Shown here in pieces: positions 56,790-64,000 of a stretch of DNA of 64,000 nucleotides (the first letter of the stretch is position 1; each line of letters opens with the position of its first letter). The DNA is taken from assembly GCA_900155495.1 (NCBI GenBank), contig FTLJ01000503.1, positions 1 through 64,000 on the forward strand. The letters are read 5' to 3'. The notes under the pieces were generated by a model. It was not told where the DNA came from and ran no database searches. It worked only from the letters and a program-made list of their open reading frames with translations. Both the position numbers and the translations under genes were made by a program. Source of the stretch: Porogramme epimiltina (taxonomy: Eukaryota; Basidiomycota; Agaricomycetes; Polyporales; Polyporaceae).

Positions 56790-57310
56790 GGCGCCGCCCA
56801 CCGCGCTGGCGGCGCCCTCTACATAAACCACTGAAGACGCTCTGGGTCGCCCCAAGGGCGGCATGCGCAGAGTGACTCATGCCCCGCACAACAATGACCC
56901 GCACAGAGCAATGCGCGGCGGCATGTCCCTCTGCGGCGGTTCCACGCACTCGCGCCGCCAGCATCCGTGCGGGAGGACTGCTAGGGCCGGCTTCCCTTCT
57001 CGCGCGCCCTGCTGCAGTGTGTGCTGCGGCAAGTTTGGGTTGCGGAGATTCCTGACGCGGCGCGGTGCGCGACCGCAGCGTGCGCGGGGACGACCTGAGG
57101 CGCACCCGCGTCTAAAGGAAGCGGGGGGGACTGGGAGGCTTCAGGATCTCGAGGTCTTCATTGAATTGCCAGCGAGAGAGGGATCACAAGAGCTCCAGGA
57201 CGCTCGCGCCCGTGCGAGCTGCGAAGGCCACCTGCGCCGCGCGGGGGCCCCAACGCGCCTCGAGGGCTGTCCTGGCGAGGGCAGGCCCCCGATGCGTTCG
57301 CGCGCAGCTG
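56790..57310 (-). pseudogene. Unidentified minus-strand gene relic (array copy d)
   Basis: Close match to 42190-42430, with TALEARWGPRAAQ-x-AFAART recognisable on the minus strand, and the same fusion point to the UstYa-2 relic (GAGGGCTGTCCTGG-GAGGGCAGG). Confidence 0.45.
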
Positions 57311-57460
57311 CACGCACGAGCGCACCCGGGGCGAGCACGTGTGCATGGACTGGCTAGCTAAGCTTCTACGACGAGACGACGACCAATTACGTCGGGTGGC
57401 AGAAGACGCAGACGGAGTTGTAGGACGCGGCGCGCACCGGTCGGAAACACGCACATGCAT
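57280..57460 (+). pseudogene. UstYa-2 relic (3' end)
   Basis: GEHVCMDW then YDETTTNYVGWQKTQ..., the frameshifted 3' end of UstYa-2. Same structure as the relic at 42.43-42.62 kb. Confidence 0.65.
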
Positions 57461-57559
57461 ATATGACAAGTGGTCTCTGGAGGTTCTTGTGTCAGGTGGA
57501 GTACCATTTGTACTGCCAGAGTATCAACGCACCTAATATATTACCTACTAGCACCCTTA

Positions 57560-59000
57560 TGCCCGATCGCAGCACCAGCCTCCAGCTCCTTCCTGCCTCC
57601 GTACGTCTTCCCCTGCCTTCAGGTTCTCGTAAAACATCCGTGTCATCCCCGCCTTCTCGCGATTTGCCGTGTTGATGGGCTCCTCACGTCATCCAGTCAC
57701 CCACCGCACCTCCTCCTAGAACGTCTTAACGGGGTCGACGCTCTCGCACTCGTCACTTCGTCGCGGTGGATCGTCTCGAGCACGACGATGCTCTCCGTGT
57801 CGCCTGCCCGCCGGAACTTTTCGATCGTGCCAGCCGTGGGTCTCGTGCACGTGATGAATGATCGCGAGGCGCGCGCGCGCAGTGACGCGAACGTCACCGG
57901 CAGACTCCTACAAACGCGCGAGCGTGAGGAGCCAGCCGTACAAGCTCACGGGGGAAAGCGCGGCGAAGCAAGTAGTGAGGAGGAAGAAATGCTTGGAGTC
58001 GTCGAGGGCTATCCTTGGCGCAGTCGAGCGGCAGTTCGGGTTTGCGGATGAGAGGAGCCGAATCTCGCTCGGATGGGATCCCACCTGCGCCAGGAGAATA
58101 ATGCCAAACGGGGTCCGAAGTTCTCCTCCCGGTTCTAACTTGCGCGAGGTCAATTCTGCAGTCAAAATGTCAGTTTAACGCAGTACGAAACCTGTACACT
58201 CGCAGTTGACTCACCACCACTGCTCGGTGTTTGTAAGCGCATGCAGCATGATCGTCCTATTCCGCTTTCGCGGGGTCTTCACCGGACGTTGTTTTGCGCA
58301 TACGGCTCCAGGCTCTTCGCGCGGGGGGCTTCAGGGAATACGGAGGCTTTCGATGAGCGATGGCCAATGGGCTTGAAGCTGGCCGGTGCGGAAGAGTTTT
58401 GCAGCATTGTGAGCGTGCTGTACCTGTTGCGAAGTGAGCACCCGTCCTTCTCTCATCTGTTCGGGCATACACCTTGAGCATGGGATCCGCCGTGTGAAAG
58501 ACTAATGCGGCGGATTGAATCAGGGTTGTTGGAGGGTTCTAGAAGGGGATGAATAGTCAGGGGTAGACGAGGAGATGGAAAGGTGCAAGAGGTCGGGCGG
58601 TGATGGTGGAGGGTCCGCGAGCTCTGAGCACCGTGTCAGAGACGAAATGCCAGCGTAGAGTAAAGAGTCACTCACCCACTGACACCGGCCTAAACTCCAC
58701 AAGCCACCCGCCCCTCGTTCACTCCCTCTGGCGTATACGCTCCACTCCACCGTCTCGCTGTGCCCTGTCTTCAGGTCGAAGTCGGAACTGATATGAGATG
58801 CACACACCCTGCCCCTGCTAGCGAACGAACGCACCTGTTCCAAAGGCACAACGCGACTACATCCGTATCGCACTCCTCGATCTCCGCACGCGACAGGCTT
58901 GAGGTGAGGTGCGGGCAGCTGGCCTCCAGGACGTAGATCTGGTCGGGCAGGCTCAATGATGTCCCGTCTTGTCCTCTTTCTGAGAGCGAACCGGGGGAGA
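57560..59000 (-). pseudogene. Rieske-like/DUF455 relic E
   Basis: The N-terminal half is the best preserved in the window. The minus strand reads DQIYVLEASCPHLTSSLSRA, EIEECDTDVVALCLWN (near 58860-58940) and, after an intron, SSDFDLKTGHSET. CxH and CxxN correspond to Rieske ligand positions with the last His replaced. The DUF455 part is more decayed: IMLHALTN (58.25 kb), VTSLRARASRSFITCTR and FRRAGDTESIVVLETIHRDE (57.75-57.85 kb). Confidence 0.6.
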
Positions 59001-59149
59001 GGCGGAAGAGAACGAGGGTGTCCACCTGAAAGCAAAGGTCGAGGAAGACACGGGAGTGTGAGGAAAGCATGTCGAGGGGTAAAACCTTACGTGACACGCT
59101 ATGTTAGAGACGTATATTACAGGAAACGGACTAGGGAGAGCTCACCATA

Positions 59150-59320
59150 ATTAGCGAGGAGTTGGCTCAAAACCTCGTCGCTTGCCCTTGTAGCCGCGCG
59201 CGGAGTGCTCCCTCTGGTTATCATCCACCGCACCTCGCGCTAGTCGAGGCAGCGGCGCACGAGATGTGTTTCTACGGGCTTGATATTCGCCGGGCAATGG
59301 GACATGTCGGGCAGGTGTAG
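59150..59320 (-). pseudogene. UstYa-1 relic
   Basis: NIKPVETHLVRRCLD and, in another frame, DDNQREHSARGYKGK are the C-terminal parts of UstYa-1. The rest is missing. Confidence 0.6.
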
Positions 59321-60555
59321 GAGAGTGGAGGTGAGGGGAGACGTAAGAGGGGAAGAGACTGGATTGCATTTGCGTAACGGACTGCCCAGATAGGGTGAAG
59401 GAGAATGCAGAAGTGGCAGGAAGCGGGAGTGTTGTGGGTAGAATGACCGCGCTCCAGAGTGACGGGCTGATTGGGGTGGGCGGATGAGCATTGCTGGGCG
59501 ACGTCGTCTACGACGACGAGGAACGGATGCCGCCGGCCCGGACCGGGGCAATCGCTCTGCCCCTCGCTTTTGCCGCCGCCCTAGATTCCGTCCTCCGTTT
59601 CTCCCCATCCTGACTCCTCGCTCTCTCTATCCTCGTCCTGCCGGCTCGTGGAGTTCCCCAATGCTACAAGTCCGCCCTGCACATCGTTGCTATGCCAGGT
59701 CATAAGCCACTCTGATAAGCTCTTCGTACGCTGCCCATACCAGCCAATTGCAACTTGGCAAGTCCACGAGCGTCCGGCGCAACGCACATCTTTCCGCCTT
59801 GTCTGCTTGCCTTCCCTGCCGCACCGGGCACCCCACAAATCACATCCTGTTTTTGCCCCGGCCTTACTCGCAAGCTCCCCTACACCCATGGCTACAACCT
59901 TCATCACTTTTGAAGTGCCGCCCTAACCATGTACCAAGTACACTGGAGCATGTAGGGCATGCCATCATGCTATGCAAAACGGAATATGGTTGAGGTGGTA
60001 CTCGCTAGACGGCCTATTTCCGTACGTCTACCCTCATCCAGCCCGCTTTCTGTCACCCTCGGCGCACCGTGCCGCCATAGAAAGGATTCAACCACGCACG
60101 ATCCCCCTAGGATCCTCCGCTCAAAACGAAGCTCACGCAAAGTACACGAAGCCCCCTTTGATAGGATGCCAGTGAGCAGCTCAAAATGCGTAGGACCATA
60201 GGAGCTGCACTAGGACACGGAGACGTGTCCCTACTCATGGTGAGTATTGTCTGATATCCTACTTTCAGCTAAGCTCATGAATCCCTTCGAAATTTGCTAG
60301 GCCATATCAGACTTTTTCCTACAAAACCAGCGCGCCTCTATTAACCAGGCGCTGAGGAGTCAAGAACCTAATCCTTGTCCCCCAGCCTCCGCGCGCATAG
60401 CCTAGCACAGAAGGGTGTTGGTTGCGACGAATGCGTCTCGGTCGACGTTCACTCGCTCTAGTCCTATCAGTTCCGCCCCAGCTCTCCGTGAGTAGCCATT
60501 TATACCTCGGGAGCCTACACCCGCTTTCTCTTACCCCTGCAACCCCCTTCTATCC
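59321..60555. other. Array promoter spacer
   Basis: Homologous to 51.58-52.64 kb and, in its right part, to 28.9-29.4 kb and 44.87-45.03 kb. No gene is supported. A short frame MATTFITFEVPP at 59889 ends at once. Confidence 0.45.
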
Positions 60556-61415
60556 TGCCCTCTCGTGTCAGTGTTGCGGAAGAAAACTCCGTCCTCTTCT
60601 CGGCGAGGATCGCAAATCACCAACTTACAGGAAAAGAACGACTCGCATTGTAAGCATTCGCCATCTTGCGCATACACCCACCACTGAATCCAACTCGAAC
60701 GCCTTCGCAGCCTCGTAGCCTCGATGGCATGAACCACCAGTGGTCTTCGCCCTCCTCGTCATCGTCGCAGCGACGGACGCTATCACCTTCCTCTACATGT
60801 CCCGCATCACGAGCACCGTCTACGCCGACTTCGACTTCGCAAGCCCCTACCACGGCCTCCCCGAGCTCTACGTCTCCGGCACTGTCAACATTTCCCGCAT
60901 CGACCCAATAACCAACCTCCCTCGCCGTGTCATCCAAGTGTCCGCAGCGCACCCAGAGCAGCCCGCGCCTGCAGGCATGCATGACTACTGGTACCCCGCG
61001 CTTGGCACGCTTTCCCCCCACGCATGGCCCCTGGGGTGGGCACCGTCGCCCAGTTCCGCGCGCCCGAGGCTGCGAGCTCGAGCTCGTGTGCCTTCTCGCG
61101 CCCGGCGGGCCCTGTGCAGAGCGCGGAGCAGCCGCAGTGGAGCGAGCGCACGGTGCTGGACGTGTTCATGCTCAACGCGCGGCGCCTTCGTGACGGGACG
61201 CGGGTGCAGCAGCTCCTGTGTGCGTAGGGGACCCTGCACACGTTCTCTGTCGGATGCGCGGAGAGCCGGTGTCTGGTGGACGTGTGGTCTAGCCAAAACA
61301 CGACGCATGGTGAGTGCGGAGGATGCTGTGCGAATGCGGCTGAACCTGACTGCGACAATGCGCGGCAGGCATCTACATGTATCAGTATTCTGCGGTATGA
61401 TCGTCATGGTTCCAG
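60556..61415 (+). pseudogene. Relic of the array membrane-protein gene
   Basis: The initiator ATG is lost (the region aligned with the start is CTGCCCTCTCGTGTCAG). The membrane helix and following part are still in frame (VIVAATDAITFLYMSRITST, then ASPYHGLPELYVSGTVNISR and DYWYPALGTLSPHAWPLG). A frameshift after that garbles the rest, though GIYMYQYSAV-like codons remain at the 3' end. Confidence 0.7.
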
Positions 61416-61994
61416 AGTAGGCCTAGCTTGGAACTGAGCCGGAGGGCTGTGGCTAGGCTACGTGTACATCATTAAGTGCCGAGACCCAAGGCGATCTATA
61501 ACTTCATGCCTCATACTCTCCTACGCCTATGAAATTCAGTTCCACATTCCATGCTCCCGTATCTGCGCGTGCGCGACATTTCTAAGAATCTGCGTGGCGC
61601 GCCTAATCAATGTCCGGATGTTTTACCGCCGTTGGCACTCCCAGAAGCTTCGTGGCAACCACGAGGTCGATGTCAGGCGTTCACGGGCGCCCTTTCCACA
61701 TACGATTACACGTCCATTCCTCTTTGCCATTGCCGAGCCCTCTCCTTAACCTCCACAGGCGTCAACACGCCACACTAACTACTACAAGACAGTTTCGCAA
61801 ATTACTCTCATCTACGCTGTCGTGCTCCCTTCCCCCAGCCTATCACGTGTTCCCAGTCCTATCCAAAGTCCCCATATCAACAATCTCGTACTTTATCGAA
61901 TCCTTCTTTGTCCGAGTCACTGGTTGCCCTCGTGAGTTTAACCGTCTTTGCTCATGTTGTGTAACGCTCATGATAGTAGCTACAAGCTAGTGAT
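61416..61994 (+). promoter_or_regulatory. HET leader (array copy 5)
   Basis: Conserved leader with the TTTCCACATACGATTACACG block, CCTCCACAGGCGTCAACACG and an intron-like GTGAGT segment before the ATG. Confidence 0.45.
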
Positions 61995-64000
61995 ATGTGG
62001 CTCCTCAACACCCACACCGCCGAGCTCAAATTCTTCACGGATCCAAAGAGTGTTGGAAATTACGCGATTCTCTCCCATGTCTGGGGTAAAGCATCAGAAG
62101 AAGATACCTTTCAGAAAGTTCGCGAAGCGTACGAACAATGCCGGAGAAATGAAGTCTCCAATCGGGAAACCGCTTCTTCAAAGAGCGCAGGAATCGACCC
62201 TCGGGATTCCCGTATTGCCTCTCTCTCTGTACAGGTACAATACCTGACTGCACGGCACCAAGAGCTCGTTGCCGCGCTGTTCCAACGAGATCCTGTACTG
62301 AGGTCTCTGCTGCCCTCTGATCATATTCCCATCCACCCCTCCGATCAACCGCATGGACCTACAGGTGACCCTTTCGGCGCGGCAATCACAGAGACCCTTC
62401 CAACAGACGCACGAGAGTGTTTATCCAAGAAGATCCGCAGCTTCCTCCACATGGCAGAAGACCATGGACTTGACTGGGCCTGGGCTGACACATGTTGCAT
62501 CGACAAGACGAGCAGCGCGGAGCTCACCGAGGCTATCAACTCCATGTTCGAGTATTATTCCCGTTCCTACGTATGCTACGCCTACCTTGGTGATGTTCCA
62601 GGGAGGTCCTCATCCGAACACAACACGAGCTGGGAGGGCCAGTTTCGATCGAGCAAGTGGCACACGCGCGGGTGGACACTCCAAGAGCTCATCGCTCCCA
62701 AGACCCTCATCTTCATGGCCCAGGATTGGAGTCGCATAGGCACCAAGTACGGGCTCGCCCCACTCCTGGAAGAGGTAAATAATATGCCACCTGTGAGTGT
62801 GCTGCGGTTCGAGGAGGACTTCTCCGAGACAAGCGTCGCTCAGCGCATGTCCTGGGCGGCTAAGCGGACTGCAACTCGGGTCGAGGACGAGGCGTACTGT
62901 CTGTTCGGATTGTTCGGGATCAACATGCCGACGCTATACGGTGAAGGACGGAATGCATTCTACCGGCTGCAGGAAGCGATCATGAACACGTCATCTGACA
63001 TGTCTCTTCTCGCATGGACATCGGTTCAGGGCCCGAGCGCGAAGTTTATTCCGCCGTTTTTCAATGTCGTGGGAGATATAACAAGAATCCAGGACACGAT
63101 CCAACCACACGGGAACTCATTCGAGAAGCCTCTAAACCACAGTCTGTTCGCATCATCACCGAGTGAGTTCCAGTACACCGGAGACATTGTGTCTATCGGA
63201 GGAGCACGGCAGGGTCAGAGCAATTGGTTAAATGTGGGACTCATCCATCTTAGACCGATGCTCTGTTTTGATGCGAATATTTGTCCCATACATGACAGGC
63301 TGGTCCCGGAACTCCGTCACTCGTGGGGACTCCTTACGGGATCCGTGCACACCTTCCTTGCCTAGACGTCGGAGTGGGGACCGATTCCGTCCTTGTAGAC
63401 ATATTTTGCCGCAGCACCCACAGGAAGGCGCTCGGGGATAACCGAATCTACCTCCTCCTCCGAAAGTCGAATGCCACTGCCAACGAGGACCTGGAAGGAT
63501 ACTCTTGCTATGATTGCCAGTGGCTCGAAGTCAGGCCAAAATACTTCAACTATACTTTTGGTACACGCATCTTACATGTCACAGAGGCCAACATTACACC
63601 TGGAAAGCATGGTTCCAGCCCTGCGCATTGGAGAGATATATACATCTCTGCTCGCCCTCGACATCGCGCCGATCTCAAATCTGATGTTTCAGAGCTTGTA
63701 GCCCGCTTGGCCGCCAATGCCCCCAACTTTCCGTCACTCCGGATCCAACCCCATTTGATTTCCAATGATGACTATTACTGCTGTGCCACCACACCACTAC
63801 CTCCGGAAAGTCATCCGTGGATGGGGCATCCACCATTCAACTTAGCAATCAAGAATGTCATCTATCCGAGTAACCCGTATATTGTCATGATGGGTAAATA
63901 CACCGTGGTATTAACACTAGGGGTGTGCGAAGAGGTCAACAAGGACATTGCCGTCGCATCAAACCATACCAAAAATGCCTCACAATACTATGCTATCTTG
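61995..64000 (+). CDS. HET-domain protein, array copy 5 (cut by window end)
   Basis: Exon 1 is 61995-63233 and exon 2 starts at 63299 and is still open at the window end. HET motifs are complete: YAILSHVWGKASEEDT, WAWADTCCIDKTSSAELTEA, SYVCYAYLGDV, WHTRGWTLQELIAPKTLIF, DEAYCLFGLFGINMPTLYGE. The C-terminal domain (TPYGIRAHLPCLDVGVG, YSCYDCQWLEVRPKYF, YISARPRHRADLKSDVSELV) is intact as far as visible, ending near NHTKNASQYYAIL. By comparison with copy 4 about 90 codons are missing. It is closest to copies 3 and 4 in the linker after SYVCYAYL. The Arg codon that is a stop in copy 3 is normal here (DWSRIGTKY). Confidence 0.88.

Larger units (their letters stand above)
27601..64000. repeat. Degenerate tandem array of 7-8 kb multigene units
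   Basis: The same gene order recurs: UstYa-1 (-), membrane protein (+), HET (+), an unidentified minus frame, UstYa-2 (+), Rieske-like/DUF455 (-). HET starts lie at 30973, 39676, 46437, 54140 and 61995. Leader sequences, 3' flanks and relics of the companions are recognisable between them, and there are truncated units at 37-39.2 kb and 44.8-46.0 kb. At least six, perhaps seven, units are implied. Only the leftmost unit is nearly complete. Confidence 0.85.

Noticed and set aside
27601..64000. CRISPR-like or satellite array
   Set aside because: The repeats are long multigene units, not short spaced repeats, and the differences between them are those of decayed genes.

Overview
The window looks like a contig from an agaricomycete (mushroom-forming basidiomycete) genome. 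Genes are split by many short introns of about 45-110 bases, coding sequence is GC-rich, and the families present are typical of that group: an APC permease, seven-TM DUF6533 proteins, a MYND-finger protein, F-box/LRR-like proteins, UstYa-like (DUF3328) proteins and HET-domain proteins. All gene models here come from reading frames and splice signals seen in the sequence. No search was run.

Left part (1-19.6 kb): ordinary single genes. In order they are an amino-acid permease (+), a multi-pass membrane protein (-), an F-box/LRR-like protein (-), a MYND zinc-finger protein (-), two related DUF6533 membrane proteins (-), a decayed F-box-like fragment, and a large single-pass membrane protein with a Ser/Thr/Pro-rich body (-).

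Middle part (19.6-27 kb): this looks empty at first, but it holds five tiny genes on the + strand, plus a doubtful sixth, for secreted peptides of 42-67 residues. Each has a signal-peptide exon, a phase-1 intron and a short second exon ending in a shared Trp-Leu core (EWLS, EWLW, IWLE, AWLE, RWLE). A proline sits two or three residues after the predicted signal cleavage. I do not recognise this family and regard it as the most interesting content of the window. It ends less than 1 kb from a UstYa-like oxidase gene.

Right part (27.6-64 kb): a degenerate tandem array with units of roughly 7-8 kb. The inferred ancestral unit is UstYa-1 (-), a single-pass membrane protein (+), a HET protein (+), UstYa-2 (+), and a Rieske-like/DUF455 ferritin-like protein (-). 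The leftmost unit still has intact UstYa-1, membrane protein, HET and UstYa-2. Further right only the HET genes remain open: copies 1, 2 and 4 are complete, copy 5 runs off the window, and copy 3 has a nonsense codon. The companion genes survive as truncated, frameshifted relics. One unit has lost its HET gene and keeps only the leader joined to the 3' flank. HET copy 1 carries a 1.07 kb insertion with inverted termini and an internal tRNA-like unit. Two undetermined bases at 37746-37747 mark an assembly uncertainty inside the array.

How the genes may work together is inference. HET genes in fungi act in non-self recognition, and an array whose HET members stay open while neighbours decay fits birth-and-death evolution of recognition genes. 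UstYa-type proteins modify ribosomally made peptides in known fungal pathways, so their closeness to small secreted peptide genes raises a testable link that the sequence alone cannot prove.
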